Assembly (NCBI GenBank): GCA_948099385.1 | Contig: CANUEZ040000164.1 | Span: forward strand, 1 to 64,000 | DNA: 64,000 nucleotides | Direction: 5' to 3' | Source of the DNA: Fasciola hepatica | Taxonomy: Eukaryota > Platyhelminthes > Trematoda > Plagiorchiida > Fasciolidae | Shown here: in pieces, positions 26,031-38,920 of the stretch | How the letters are laid out: every line of letters begins with the position of its first letter | How positions within the stretch are numbered: the first letter of the stretch is position 1 | Translations under genes and position numbers: made by a program | Notes under the pieces: generated by a model | What the model saw: only the letters and a program-made list of their open reading frames with translations | Databases searched by the model: none | Told to the model about the DNA's origin: nothing

Positions 26031-26164
26031 TTATTCGAATAAACAATGAATGAAACAGACTGAAAGCATCCCGAGATTCTTATAATTTTTCCATTTTACA
26101 ACCTGTTGGAACTGATTACTTGTACTTTTGATTGCTGTGAAAATTCTCTTCCTGCCAGCGATTC

Positions 26165-26630
26165 TGCTTCGGCCCGTCAAATTAATTGGTGTTGGCAGGA
26201 TTGGCTGCACTATTCAGCTTCCGGACGAAAGTCTCACTGTGTTCACACATGACAAGAACCTAAGGATTTCAGACAGTCGTTCAGTTTCTTGGCTAAGAAA
26301 TGATTTCCATTCTCAGTAACAACTACATATGGAACATGTTTTATTTGAAAGTCTGAAGGTGAGCCAAAACAATAACATACTTGGTCTAACAGGTGGTGAA
26401 AAGCACTTCCGAGAAACAACAGTGGGAATAAATAAATTATTCTGTGTAATTCTTTCGGTGTGTACACATCTCCGTGGCTCTGCGAACATTCACCTTGATT
26501 ACCTTTAAAACAAATTTGAGTAAACAATTATGGCACCATTTCGCAGTACGAACCAAATCAGTGTAAGCCACCAGTAACTTATAAGTGAGTCGTGCAAGCC
26601 ATCTCGTCTTCTTGATTCCCCGGTGTTCAG
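26165..26630 (-). pseudogene. Ty3/gypsy-type integrase remnant
   Basis: On the minus strand, 26625-26524 reads HRGIKKTRWLARLTYK, then LVAYTDLVRTAKWCHNC. This is the HHCC zinc-binding block of gypsy integrases, normally H-P-G-I, K-LAR-Y-WP-D, then C-x2-C. The same strand at 26527-26246 ends with PYVVVTENGNHFLAKKLN, then DCLKSLGSCHV. This is the segment around the second catalytic residue of the DDE core, usually V-T-D-N-G-F. The catalytic aspartate is glutamate here (codon 26314-26312). Frameshifts separate the two blocks. Neither reverse transcriptase nor an LTR is visible nearby. A possible RNase H-like fragment (HFFCDASE) near 26960-26935 on the same strand is too short to rely on. Confidence 0.75.
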
Positions 26631-29600
26631 AATCTGAGTATTCCGTAAGTAACGGTGGAGGTAAATGTCATTCAGACCCCGAATACATTCGCGTGAAAAA
26701 AAACGTCATCTCAAATTTGAAGGGTTTCGGATACTGGGAAGTAATATTGGCCCCTCGCAATTCTCGATCAAAATTGAGGATAACATGGTAGTATTCCCTG
26801 TGTCACGGACTGGGACTCGTCTACTGAACCAAAGTGGTTATGAGATTAGACAATCTGAAGTCAGGGCCTCTTGCGAGTGAGTGTCACTGAACAAGTATTC
26901 GGCCTCATCCCTGCGCCGTGTACTATCTCGGAAGCGTCACAGAAGAAATGACACTCTAACCTAAGGCTCAATATGACTCCTGAAGAATAAGCTGATTGGT
27001 CAACAGGGAAAGATTCGTTTCAGCAGCTGCTCCAGTCATTTATTGCACAATACCAAATTCTCCCATGCCATTTCGTCACCTCAACCCGCCTTGGGTTCAC
27101 TTACATTGTGTGAAACCACTCTATGGAGTTTCGTAACCGACGCCACAGGATCAAAATGGAAGATAAACAGGAGTGGGTTCCTTCTGATGAATGCGTGTAC
27201 CATTCGGTGAACGTCAAAACAGAGTTAGGCGTGATCTGGTTTAAGACCCAGCAAGTAGCACCTGAATAATAAATCCATTATGACAAAGAAATCGCATTTC
27301 ACATTTGGCCTGTTTTGATCACGGCATTACCTGCAGGAATTCGATGCTGTTACTTCGTTATTTCACCAGACTGCAGTTTTCGTTTATCATGACCAATTTT
27401 GAATGTCCGACAAACTGAATGGCGGTACTTCCATCGGTGACTCAGATGATCAAATCACCCAGCAACAAATGAATTGTAACCGTCAACTTTGCTGTCCATA
27501 GCTCGGTTGAATACAAACAAAGCACAGCTTGAAGAGTATGTCGCATCCAGTAAAATTATCGCCATCCGATATACTTTTCGGCTACTTGTCAGGCCTTCAC
27601 TGATCCACCAAGTAAACCGTAATAATTCATTGTTCTTTTCCAGAAGAAGCCATGGGTGAAACAAGGAAACGATATTGGCCATGTTGGTGGTCTTTCGTTA
27701 AAGTGTGACAATGATCATATGGGGCGTTGATCCTTTTATCCGGTCACTACACAAAACGCACTGATCCGGTTGGTGCCGTCTAAAACGTTTTCTAGCGGAC
27801 TGTTACTGAGGCTAAACGACCTCGTGACTAGATTAAATGCTTAGTCCAACAATCGGTGCCTTGTATCGGCTGACTTGTCGCTCGGGGTTTCGTTGTCTCA
27901 AGCTATGGGCTTGTTACATTACAGGCACTGAGTGCTTATGAAACTCGGCTCCTTATCAAGAATGATTCAGCTTATATCCTCGCACAGGGCATGCCTCACT
28001 GTTTTCTCCGTATTTAATCTGCTTGCCTGGTTAGAGCTAGCTAGTACCGTGTGTCCCGAACTCTCATATGCCTTGCCATCGTTGTTGAGGTTTCCCCGCT
28101 TCTATGAACACATCCCCTCCCCTTGGTAAATCTCTGTCTAACGAGTCCAGTTGATAAAATCTCTCTGCTTCATCTTCATGTTGAGCGATCCTACTAAACG
28201 ATTCCTAAAATGGTTCCTGCTAAGCATTTTGGAAAAGACTCCAAAGTAATACATTTCAAGATCCTATTCAACAGCGTACGGTTTATTCGTTTCGCCTAAA
28301 AATGTATCTTTTGCTCAATGATCTTCAGGTAAGTCGCCATTTTAAGCGTAACGCGAAACTTCTAATGCTTGAATACTGATGAAGCTTAGATAATCCAGAG
28401 CTCACCAAAAAATGGGTATTCCCTGAGGATTTCACAGAGTGCTTTCAGTGACGTCAGCTTCAAAATCCAGTTCCCCTTTTTATAGCTGAGAATGCAGCTT
28501 CCTCTACCTGCGTCGAAGTAATAATATTTTTGATCTTGCCTTTCATCATGAAACTTGACAGGAGATTTTCGCGAATGAGCATCGAATCGGATTCACAATG
28601 AAAAAGACAACGTTCCTAATGCAATGCCAACTTTCGAGTCGTCATATAAACAAAGTTGCCAGTTCCCTTTCACATGTTAATCAGAGACGGTCATTTGGTT
28701 CACCATCTTGCTTTCTGTATGAGCCAACGTGCAATGTAGCACAATACATCACAAAATTGTACAACCACAAAAAACCGACATTGCTAGGACGCTGGGAGTG
28801 CCACCAGGAAATTGTGACAAAGTTTCCCCGTTTTGTGAATTTCCGGTATTTTGTGTGTAATTTTGTTTAGATTTTGCTGACATTGGTCAAAATCGAGGTA
28901 AATTCCGCAAATCGAATAGTCGTGCTTTGTTCCGGCTCCATATTGCTCTAAGCATTTACGTTTCAAGGTTGGTTGGGTGGGCCCCCTTGCTTAATGTGAG
29001 CAGTGTTTTACTGTTCGCTGTATTAACTAGATCGCCAAATGTGGCACAAGTGATATCGACTCTTTCTTCGACCAAATCAACAAGGTCGGGGAATCAGGGC
29101 TGACTGTCATAACGCACAATTATGGCTGCAATTTCAGTCCACTGCAGTCTCATCTGTGATGATTATCTCCTCAAAAATGCTGCTACTATCCTACAGAAAA
29201 CCAGATCAGATGTATGATTGACTTATTCAAATGCTAAAACTCATGAGTGCATTTCCCGGCTGAACCGGATAAAGGCTCATTATCTTCCCTCTTGAGGTTT
29301 GGTTCGTGGATCAAATAGTCAAGAAACTGCCGTGTTACCACATGATTATGAGCAGGCCGCTTTTGCAATAATTTTTTCGCGGTCTTCTGCACTTGTTCTG
29401 CTTGTAATACTGCCATTTGTCGTACAGCCGTTTCCGATAATAATAAATTAGTCCAATAAGCCAGATAATACTGTCGTTTGTTTCCCTTTCGATACAGAAT
29501 TGAAATCCCTTCACGAAGGTGTAGTACGAATAGCTAATACCGTCATTTTGATGATGCCACATTTCGGGAGATACGTGTCACACTGAATAACAGATTTTCC

Positions 29601-32600
29601 ATAAAGTTTTGGTCCAGTACTATTGAAGTATTATATCACTGATGCATGTCGTATTAAAAAACCTGAATGATTAGCAGAAGTAAAACCCATACAACTTTTG
29701 AATTGTTAGCAGTTGTGAGCAGGAAAAGCTGTCTTTTGTTAGTCTGAATTGAAGTGGCCAAATGGAAGTCGGCTGGCAGGTCAGAATAGTGAATGAGCAC
29801 CGAATGAAGTCAAGTATAAAGTCTGACTGCGGAAATAGTAAATCACGGTGGGGAGAATTTCAGGAACAGGTTGTGATAGTCAAAGTGTTCGCTGGTGAGC
29901 ATATTATTCATGTACTGCTGATCGCCGTACTGTCGGCTATTTTTACAAGTGATTTCAGTAGTTTTGGCATAACATTTTTTCAGGAATTGATGGGTGAACC
30001 GTGATTGGACAGATATAGGTTAAGCTTTAGTGCTGTGAACCTTTTATGGAACTGAACACGGTGCACTACTCTGATGAGTGCAAAATAAATTATGAACGTG
30101 CTTTCTAGAACATAACTGACTGCCAAACATTTGACAGTCCAATGAGTACAGTTACAATTCGACTGCGTTATGTCCTTGTTTATTTGTCGTTTGAAATATT
30201 ATCATGAACGGGAGCAAATGTTCCTACTTCCATTGAGCTTTGCTGGCTTAGTGTTATTGTTTCACAATCAGTGGCCTCGCGGTTATTTGTAATATTGGGA
30301 ATTCTTGTGTTTTACCATCACCTCGATATCCGAATGTGATTAATTAATTGTCGTGGTAAGTCGAGCACAACTGGAGCAATGCGAATTTCTGCTGTTTGAA
30401 TGCGCGTCTCATTTGGTCAGACGGGATTTTGAACAGTACCGGGGAGTGTGCGTGTCTTTAGTGGTAAAGAAACAAGTGCTGTCCATCGTTGGAAATCCTT
30501 ATTCAAACTCGGCTCAACAGAAATAGTCAGCTTTGTGCACTGTCAGAGATCTCAAGTCTGCTCACAAATAACTGCCTTCGGAATGTGAATCAAGGTTCAC
30601 CAATGATCATTCCTGTGATTTACTGTGACCTTCTTGACGTCATTTTCAAATCAATGAACCGTTTGTTTGCTTGTGTCATTGGCTTCTTTGTTCAAAGTCG
30701 ACCGGTTTGTCATCAGCAGTTGCCTCCAATTTGCATGCATATAACCCCAGGCCGCATCGAGTTTCATTCAGTCGTCTGTGTCTCACACAAGAGCTTTCCC
30801 CAACACCTGGGAGCCGCTTCCGATGTGTTGCAACTGTCGAACTGATGTTTGCTTTCTACCACTTTACCTGTGCATTGAAATTGTACGCAACCATTATCCA
30901 CTCTCCCGCGTGGCAGTTTGTTTGCCTACTCTAACTGTGTTACTTAGTCAACAACAATTATTTCTATGTCATCTGTGTATCGATGTTTTTCCCATGCGTA
31001 TATGTGCTCCCCTACTTTTTTGGCTCTGTCCTGCTGCTCTTCAAGTAGCCCCGGCTTACAACTTATGCTCGTGCGTAGGCATTCCATTCGCCGTTCATAT
31101 TGTGTCACCCTGTTCAGTGACTTACTTGTTTCAACACAAACTTCTTTGTGGCAGTTGTTTGAACACTTATACTCATGCTTTATTCCCACTGTACCATCTG
31201 TTTGATGGCCTTTGCGTTGTTCGGTTATCTGTGAAATGATTGAAATTATTCTCTCCCCCCATGTGCCCCGGGACTTCATTTCCGGCTTTCCACTGTCACG
31301 CAGGCCCGTTTTAAAGACTGACAATGACTGGTCACATATCACCACCCTCCGCGCATAACCGTTTGACTAGGGATTCGTGCTTCGTCCAATCCGAAACGCT
31401 CAACCACAGGTTCACAGTCCATCAGAAAATATCATGCTTTATCGTGAAGTTCCCCCAGTAGTATTAGGTGGTCACAATGATTCTTGAAAAAAACTAATTC
31501 CCTAATTTTTTTATGAAAGGCAGCCTTATTTCCATCGGATTGCTTGGGCCGGTAAACATTTTGTACATCTCGCTCTGTGACAAAAAGTTCTACTCTTGAT
31601 TTATTCAGCTTGAACTACTGCGATTGTGAACCCGTGGAAGCGAGATGAAAAGACCCCTACAGATTTCAGCGACTATCATTCCACCCTGGATAAACTACTG
31701 GAGCTGTCAATTTTTCCTGATTCTCATACAAAAAGGCAATCTTCATCAGTGTCGCCCATGAAAAAACTTGTGGTGTGTTATTCCGTTCATTATTAGTTTC
31801 TCGTCATAGTAATCCCCAATTTCCATAATTATTCAACATAAATCAGGGAATCACGCTCAACCCAGTCTTACGGAGAAACCTGCACGCGCAGGAGCCTCTT
31901 CATGTACCACATCAAATAGCAACTGGAAGCTGGAATGTGAATTGAAATCCGAACGTATTTGAATCCGAATTGCTATAACTTGACAACAACGAGGATTTCT
32001 GTTCGGTGTCCTCTCCCGCGAAAATAAGCAGATATATACCTGATGACTGTTGTATCATCCATTCGTTCATACGAACTTATCATTAGGTCACGAGAGAGCA
32101 AAGAATATATATTATGTCCCATTGTGATTAAACAAAAATACCAAGAGTACAGGTCGTTCTGATTTTGAAATACTGAACAAGTGATCTCAACGCGTTAGTA
32201 GTGCACGCTTACCTCATGACAAGTAGGAAGCTCTTGGGCCACAATTGTCAACAACCTACTAGATGGGAATACGCGGTTACCAAGGTCAGCTATTTTATCG
32301 CGTTTTCCAGATCGCGCCTCTGCAACATTGATCCATTGGCTAACAGACTATTTCGGCTGCTTTCTGTCCAGTTGACAGTGGCGATTACCTTAATTCTGTG
32401 GCTCTCTATATACATTCTGCTGGTCTGCATGTCCAGATTGACGACGTGATCAAAGCCTCAAACATTTTGTTGGTTCCCTGAGATTTTGCTGCACCTCGTT
32501 TACCAGTCTGTATATTTCTTCGTTTCTCTTGTGGTGAGCTGCCAATGTGTTCACCATCTGCCATTTGGTTGTTGCTGTCGATTAGTTGGTTCAATCGGTA

Positions 32601-32744
32601 TGATACCCCAATCATTCTCTTCCCATGTTATTCCTCGCTACGCTAGACCTTTTCTGAAAAGTTCTTTATTCCAGCATGGTCCTTTTTATCCTCATTAGAA
32701 ATTGCTGGCCTCTGGGAGCGACCACATCGTGATAGTTGACAACC
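26631..32744. other. Long stretch without a recognised gene
   Basis: I find no defensible family motif. The interval 30489-31345 is unusual in being open for over 100 codons on both strands (see findings). Other open frames, such as 27932-28129, 28598-28870 and 29762-30004, are of chance length. The region 27720-28130 is richer in G and C than its flanks. The 3' LTR of the gypsy element at 32745-34560 should lie between here and that element but could not be delimited. Confidence 0.35.
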
Positions 32745-34560
32745 TCAATCTTTACCAGCTCTCATGGCATGAACAGCTTCCATTTTTGTGATTAGTAGGC
32801 TTCGACTCTGAGCATCTCTTTTCCGTTGTACTACAATTTTTCTAGGTGCTTCCTGCCCGCGGATTGTCCGAGGCTTATCATTTCTCATGTTCAGTTCATT
32901 TCTGGGTTCCTGGCTGAATACCATTTCAAAAGGTGTCCCCTCCGTTGTTGAATGGCTTGTTGTGCGGTGACTGAGCAATGCATTTGACAATCCTTCTTAC
33001 CAATCACTTCCGTGGTTACCTAACCACTGTTTGATCATTTTGTTGAATCTTTCTGTCGTTCCTTTTGTCTGAGGATGGTTAAGCAATGTCCGTATTCGCC
33101 GGATTCCCGAATGTTACAGCAGGTCTCGAACCTCCTTCTATCCGAAGAAAGGACCCTGGCCAGTGACGATCGTTTCGGGTATACGACGTCTGGCCACAGC
33201 GAAAGAACGTATTGCTCGTTCGATCCGAAATCGGGAATGCCTTCACACGGCGAGAAATGTGGTGACCCGTCTTCACGATTCACTGGTTTCCAGTCGACGT
33301 CATAAGTAATGAACGAAAAATACGCAATCCACAACTTTGCATTTTCGGCGCCACTGTGACGAGCTCTCGGCTTCACTGGCAATCAGGAGGAGTTCGCATG
33401 CAGTCATCGAAATCGCGCTGCATCATTAGTCAGAAGACTTTGCGCCGCAACAACTGAAGGCTCGTTGTTTACCCATGTGAGCGCTGTCAATCGCCAGGTG
33501 ACACGTACACTCACGTACGGCCTCGGGGACAAACGGCAATCGTCCGGGTCACAGATTGGGTCCCACATCGACGTCAACAAATTGTTTATCTTCTAAAAGC
33601 AAGAGCTCACACATATTCAGTGTAGCTTGTTGCGTGGGTGAGCTCCGGTCTGGTCTAGTCTTGACCTGAAAATGTTAGCAAACTATCCGCACCAAGCTGT
33701 CGTTCCTTTGATGGCTGAAAACACCATCCCTTGAATTAGCCGATTCACCGGAATGGCTTCAGACGCCAGTTGGTTATCTGTGATCAGGTGGGACAACACC
33801 TCAGGTATCTCGTATTCTCGACCGCAAACATGCTGGATTTTGGAGATGAATTCTTGCAGGCTGAATGCCCACCATACCCATCTTCCTATTAGATCTCGTC
33901 CTATCATTAACCACGTTAATGGTTTTTGATGCAAAATCTAGAAGTAACCAGATACGTTCTCCACTTTTCCGATGCCCACGCGACTTCTAAAAATTCATTT
34001 TCCGTGGTAGATTACTACCGTTTGGCTCTCACTCAAATTCCGGCGCGCCATTTTGATTCTGTCGAGGATTGCACATATTCCCGGAACAAACTCGTCAGTC
34101 ATCTAAAAACATCATTAAGTCATACCCGTAGACTATGGCACCGTCCAGATTTTACAGTACCTGCAGCAGCATACGTCTGAAGGTCATTGGTACGTTACGC
34201 ATTCTGGAAAGTTTTAGTAGGAGTTCGTATTGGTTTTCATGGATCCAGGGAACTGTCTTTCTGTCTCTATCCCTTGCAAGCATTGGTAATTGGTAATGAC
34301 CCAACAGCAAGTCGGATAACGATAATGCCACTGTATCATCAATTTTCTGAAATACCCGTTCAGTTATGGCATCGGGCACGCGTTCTTGAATGTGACACGA
34401 CTAGAAACCCGGCTTCTTCGATCGCGAAACACCTTGTGACCTTTCGTCATCGGATTGATCCGGGTCAAGCGTTCCGAGCGATTGCATGGAATCGGAACCC
34501 AAAACTTCTAGCTTTTTGTGAGGCCGTGTTGATAAGTTGACTTAGGCCCCAACTGTGTGC
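32745..34560 (-). pseudogene. Ty3/gypsy LTR retrotransposon pol remnant (RT, RNase H, zinc finger, integrase)
   Basis: Reading down the minus strand, domains occur in gypsy order. Reverse transcriptase lies at 34379-34152 (FQKIDDTVALSLSDLLLGHY, then QLPMLARDRDRKTV, then NVPMTFRRMLLQVL). RNase H lies at about 33990-33683 (LEVAWASEKWRTYL, then KPLTWL, then RWVWWAFSLQEFISKIQHVC). The integrase zinc region lies at about 33540-33450 (LPFVPEAVRECTCHLAIDSA). Integrase core and tail lie at about 33360-32745 (AFPISDRTSNTFF, then RIRTLLNHPQTKGTTERFNK, then HRTTSHSTTEGTPFEMVF). Several frameshifts and stops divide it. The region where a YxDD palm motif belongs is decayed (near IVYGYDLMMFLDD). This is a dead element. 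The clade cannot be fixed, although CsRn1-like elements are common in trematodes. Confidence 0.9.
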
Positions 34561-34830
34561 ACAGAAACTTTTGACCCACTATGTGTGCCTGCCGTGACGG
34601 TAACCAATCAGGCTTTCCGAATCGTTTCCTAATTTCACTTGACACTATATATTCCATTGTTTTGCTCTGCGCTCCATTGAAACAAGAATTCGCATGTTTT
34701 ACGTACGCGATTCAGAAGATTAAAAGAAATGCTTGCATCTCGCAATTTATGTTTTCTATCTGCTTTGATGAACTGGATCGAGGGGACCCGATGTTTCAAA
34801 ATACTTTAGGGGTATTTTGCAGTCTGTACC
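34561..34830 (-). repeat. Gypsy-associated block shared with 61440-61700
   Basis: On the minus strand this block is similar to 61700-61440 in the same orientation. Shared words include CGAGATGCAA, CGCGTACGTAAAA and TTGTGCACA-like ends. Both translate around EMQ, F, L, then AYVK. It lies immediately upstream of the reverse transcriptase of the gypsy remnant, so it is probably the gag-protease or protease-RT linker of that element. No protease DTG or DSG motif is evident. Confidence 0.65.
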
Positions 34831-35613
34831 GTTTCGTCGAATTTTCATCCGGTAGCAATACATCTCATTTTGTTGGCACCTTAACTATATCTTCTGCAGT
34901 TTCGTGTTTCTGACCCACTTTGCCATTAAGCTTACTCCGATTTTCAATGAATATCTCTGGGACATTGGTCTATTTTTTAGTTCGTGAGATTTGTCAGTTT
35001 TCGGTTACAGTGGAAGAACCGCCGGATTGTTATTCAGCAAAATCCTGCGAAGTTTCGATGTGGCGATGGTTTGCTTCCTTTGAATGATAGGTTTCTACAT
35101 TAGTACCTTACCTCGCGAAAATTATTCAACGATGATTTGTGAAGATGTCTGTTTCCATCGTCCGCCCACTGGGTGGAATAAGGACTTCCGTGTAATCTTC
35201 AATTATTCTCTATTGTTGTGTTTCGGAATTCACTCGGCAACATGCGCTAAGTTTATCCCAGTTATTTATGTTTATTTTTGGCTGTCAACTTCTTCATGAT
35301 TCTTTCGTCAATGTCTCCCTGATAAACAGTAAATTAATATTCATGCAGACGAAAGCTTTACCGGCCCAGAAAGAACTGGAGATCTGTTCATCTACTTCGA
35401 TAGTAAGCGTCCCACTGCATTATCAAACAGTTTGTCCAACTTGTCAGTTGCTTACAACAACCAACAAAACCAGGTTCCCTGTCAACATCTGGACAGTCAC
35501 TGTACACTCACCATTTCAGCCATGCTATGGTAGCAGTATCATTGGATCCCGTTGTAATGTTTACATGCACGTTTTGCGTGACTCTTCGCTCCGAAGGGAT
35601 GATGACATTTTAC

Positions 35614-35717
35614 CAAAAGATAGCTGCTTCCTCCAGCTGCTTATATTTTGGATGAACAATATGGAAGACAAACTCCATTCTATTTTCACTTCCGTCATCG
35701 GTCCGAAACTGTGACCT
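35614..35717 (-). CDS. Candidate internal exon, minus strand
   Basis: A strong acceptor (CATTTTGTGTGTACAG) precedes 35717 and a GTAAAA donor follows 35614, giving 104 bases open in one frame. It reads RSQFRTDDGSENRMEF, then VFHIVHPKYKQLEEAAIF. The composition is hydrophilic with a charged end. The exon starts in phase 0 and ends after two bases of a codon. I do not recognise the protein. The overlapping plus-strand frame of 148 codons at 35268-35714 is treated as its shadow. Confidence 0.3.
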
Positions 35718-35843
35718 CTGTACACACAAAATGGAAATCGGCTTGCTAAATCCACGATTTTTATTGCTAGGCAGCAGGCAAAGGTCAAACATTTTACAGA
35801 GCACAAAGCATACTGATTTATATTGACTTTACTAATAAAAAGA

Positions 35844-35845
<2 letters not shown>

Positions 35846-35889
<44 letters not shown>
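35846..35889. repeat. AT dinucleotide microsatellite
   Basis: This is a pure (TA)n tract between two exon-like blocks on opposite strands. Confidence 0.95.
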
Positions 35890-35892
<3 letters not shown>

Positions 35893-35993
35893 TATCTATG
35901 GATGCCACCATTTCAGTATCCGTTCACCATTTCCCGTGTTATTTGAGACTTTTCCGACCGACGACTGCAAAATAAAATTAGTTCGTCTTACAG

Positions 35994-36515
35994 CATTTGT
36001 GGACGTCCACTACATAACACCAGATATACCGTTAAATGTGCCCAAACGTGTATTAGCAAAACATAAATCATATTGCACATCGGAATCTGAAAAGTGTGAT
36101 CAAACTCCCCCTGCCGGGTTCACGCGTATCAAAAAAACGAATGGTCATGAGCGTTGTCACGGAAATTGTGACAGTACCACATCAGAACATGAACCAGAGG
36201 GTGAGATAAGCCTACACTTACACCATCTAAATTCCCTATATATGGTGTCAATCACAGTATACGTTTAAGGAAAGAGGTCACACAATAGCTCCTGAAGTTT
36301 GTATACCTTTTCAATGGATGGTAATGGTTACATCGACGGTAAACGCGCTTAGATCAGTCGGGCTTCATGTATGTGCACTTTTTAAAGCACCCAACCCGCT
36401 TACTTGTTCGAGGGTAAATGCCGTAGTTTTTCGACAAAATAGCAGAGAAATAGTGGAGCTTCACATTGAGATGACGCGCGATAACAGTCCTCGGATTTCA
36501 TCGGTCATCAATTAG
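35994..36515 (+). CDS. Candidate two-exon 3' end of a gene, plus strand
   Basis: An exon at 35994-36200 lies between a GTCTTACAG acceptor and a GTGAGAT donor, is 207 bases long and reads FVDVHYITPDIPLNVPKRVL, then SYCTSESEKCDQTPPAGF. A second block at 36298-36515 starts after CTCCTGAAG in matching phase and runs 72 codons to TAG (SVGLHVCALFKAPNPL, then IVELHIEMTRD). The proposed intron is 97 bases. The first exon has the better splice signals, and the second acceptor is mediocre. There is no recognised domain, and several cysteines in the first exon have no familiar spacing. Confidence 0.3.
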
Positions 36516-38786
36516 ACTTTTCTAAGGTCGAAGCAATTTGTTTATTGTCTCTTGGATTGGATATACAAATATGAAGGGGAGCACTAATCCCCATAATTAC
36601 TTACTCGAGAAATGATTTGATAGCTGTTTCGTGTGTGTGACTACGTTTCTTATAAGTTTTTGCGTTTCGTTCATGTATCAACACCCTATGAACCATTCCA
36701 CTCTCCTCCGCTTTAACTACAATTGACGCGAAAAGTAAAGCTTGGGGTTTACTGTAAATTTCACATCAGGTCGAACAGGTAAATGTACAAACTAGAGTGT
36801 AATAAAGAAAGCGAATATTCAGCAGCATTCATGCTGTACTTGTTACACACCGGGAAACATATTTCCGAGACTGAAACCAAAACTAGATACAAACAAAGTG
36901 GAATGACAAGGCTCGGTACACCCTTCCTCTGATGTCTTCTATGTTTGACAGAAATTGAACTGCGTACATCCTGGATTTCCACAGGTTCTCAATCAGCTGT
37001 TCTACAAGTGCAAAGTAGATGAACAACCGAGGTTGTCGTTCGATGATTATCTTTCTGAAATGTTTCCATTGTGAGAATATATTAAAAAGTAATACTTTGG
37101 CTGGATTTCACCGGCGCCTGATAAATAACTCGTGAACAGTTTTCAGATATTCGTCGAGTAAGGTGTTCAGAAAAATTCAATCGGGTACAATAAGTACCGA
37201 GTCATTGTTATTGAAAATGCATACAATAACCCTCAATTTGCGATAAACTGGCTTGTTGCTGATCAGTTTTAAAATAGTAATATTCCTAAAGTGAACGAAT
37301 AAGCACACCCTGTTTTATGAGTGCGCACGCCTGAGTAACAAAACATTCGTTACGCTTTTCTGAACACTGCCATGAAATTTCACTAGTTACATCACACGTG
37401 AAAGGTTGCCTAACACAACGTTTTGAAAGATTACATTACGTTTTGAGTTGTTCATTCATTTGAATCGGATTCTCAGTGAGATAGATGACTAAATAGCCTA
37501 CGTTGAAACATTCTTGACGTTCGAAATTCCAATTTTCTGTCTACATCTAAATCATATTGGTAATGAAGATCTGAATGAAGATAAAATAAGAGCCTGAGTT
37601 GTGAATCAAAAATGCATCTGACTCGAAGAAATATGGTGACTTCAATTGTCAATAAAGGATACAATGAATGTTCGGTAGAAATAAAGTAAAAATGGGCGAA
37701 TACCGAACTGGGTTTGTTATCCAATATTGTTTGCCAGCTTTATTCGAAAGCATGACCATAAAAACTACACATACTTGGGTATGGTGGCATTTTATACTCT
37801 TATATTAAAAGGGATGTAGACAGCCACATTGGTGTTCAACCAATGTACGTGAAGAATCCTATTGATGCATTTACAAGGCCTTTTCGTTCATAGAGGTTAT
37901 CCGACTTTTGTTGCAAAGATCGAACACAGGCAACCTTCTCCCTCCCACTCGGAAGTCACTAATCTCGCGTATTACACTCCGACAGCTGGTAGCGGGGATA
38001 AGGTAAAAAATCTGAAGGCAGGATTCGCAGAAGTTGGAACCACATTAACCACTAGATTTGGGTTATTCACAGTATTAAATTTTGTTAGTTAAACAGCGAA
38101 TTTCCCATATTTTGTAGTTAATTAGATGAAGATGACAATCATCACTCACGGAAGTTGTCCATGCCAATTTTACTACAACTATTGTTTCAGTGGCTTATCC
38201 TTGCAGTCATATCAACATTAGTTTTGGGGCAGTCTCGATATCAATGGCTTGAACGAAGGATATGTATCGCCAACACTATTGTTTCCCCGACTCTTACCGT
38301 AAGCACGGTCACCCATTTCATTTGAGGCCAAAATTGTCAACAGTCCTATTATGAATTCCAATCCAATCACAAAATTGAGCTGTGTTGAACAACAAAAATC
38401 TGCCCAAATATATTCGGAAATTCTGCTTTGAAGCGGACGCGAGAGTAACACTTTTTCATTCCACTATCCAATGAAAAAGCGTAAGCTTTATCCAGTTTCA
38501 GAGTGACATTGGTAAACTTATCTGTGCAACCGAACTTTTTATTTACAGCTATCGATGACCGAAACTCATCCAACCAATTTTACCTATTCATTTGCCTAAG
38601 GAATAATGATCCCTAAAATATTCTGTGGGCATTATTCGGTCTTTTCAAATAGATAGACGTTTTTTGACCTGAAAACTGATCTGATGAGACGGAGATCTTT
38701 TTGAGCATCAACTGAATATGCATAGCGTGGACAAAGAGCGAAATGTTTTTCTGGAAAGACGTAGTGAAAAAGAATGGTGAACTTAC
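36516..38786. other. No recognised feature
   Basis: Only chance-length open frames are present (for example 37473-37724 and 38218-38573, minus). No repeat copy or RNA gene was recognised. Confidence 0.4.
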
Positions 38787-38920
38787 TATGAGGTTTCGGA
38801 GAATGTGACAGAATCAGCATGTCAAACGCTGATTCATCGGTATATTTTTGACCTTTTCCATTGGTCCTTTCATTCTGTTTATTGCATTTACCAAATATTG
38901 AGAGAATATCGGGGGGAATA
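38787..38920 (-). CDS. Candidate internal exon, minus strand
   Basis: A very good acceptor (TTATTGTGTTTCAG) precedes 38920 and a consensus donor (GTAAGT) follows 38787. The 134-base block reads IPPDILSIFGKCNKQ, then KYTDESAFDMLILSHSPKPH. It lies inside a 163-codon minus-strand frame (39123-38632), the longest in the window. The splice signals suggest that only this part, if any, is exonic. The first and last codons are split, after two bases and one base respectively. No domain is recognised. Confidence 0.3.

Noticed and set aside
26150..26260. Hammerhead remnant around CCGGACGAAAGTC
   Set aside because: The GACGAAA word is there, but the CTGANGA half is absent and the locus overlaps the downstream end of a gypsy integrase remnant.
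30060..30110. Hammerhead ribozyme at CTCTGATGAGTGC
   Set aside because: The CTGATGA word is present, but there is no properly spaced GAAA, no cleavage triplet with a pairing closing helix, and no tRNA-like part upstream.
33075..34540. Plus-strand open frames such as 33075-33305 and 34187-34540
   Set aside because: They are shadows of the minus-strand gypsy pol remnant, which has clear family motifs.
35268..35714. 148-codon plus-strand frame as a gene
   Set aside because: The opposite strand has a better-signalled exon at 35614-35717, and the plus frame has no motif or splice support.
36298..36345. EF-hand calcium loop (SMDGNGYIDGKR)
   Set aside because: Loop position 1 is Ser and position 12 is Arg where Asp and Glu are needed. 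The frame hits a stop two codons later and does not fit the phase of the neighbouring exon.
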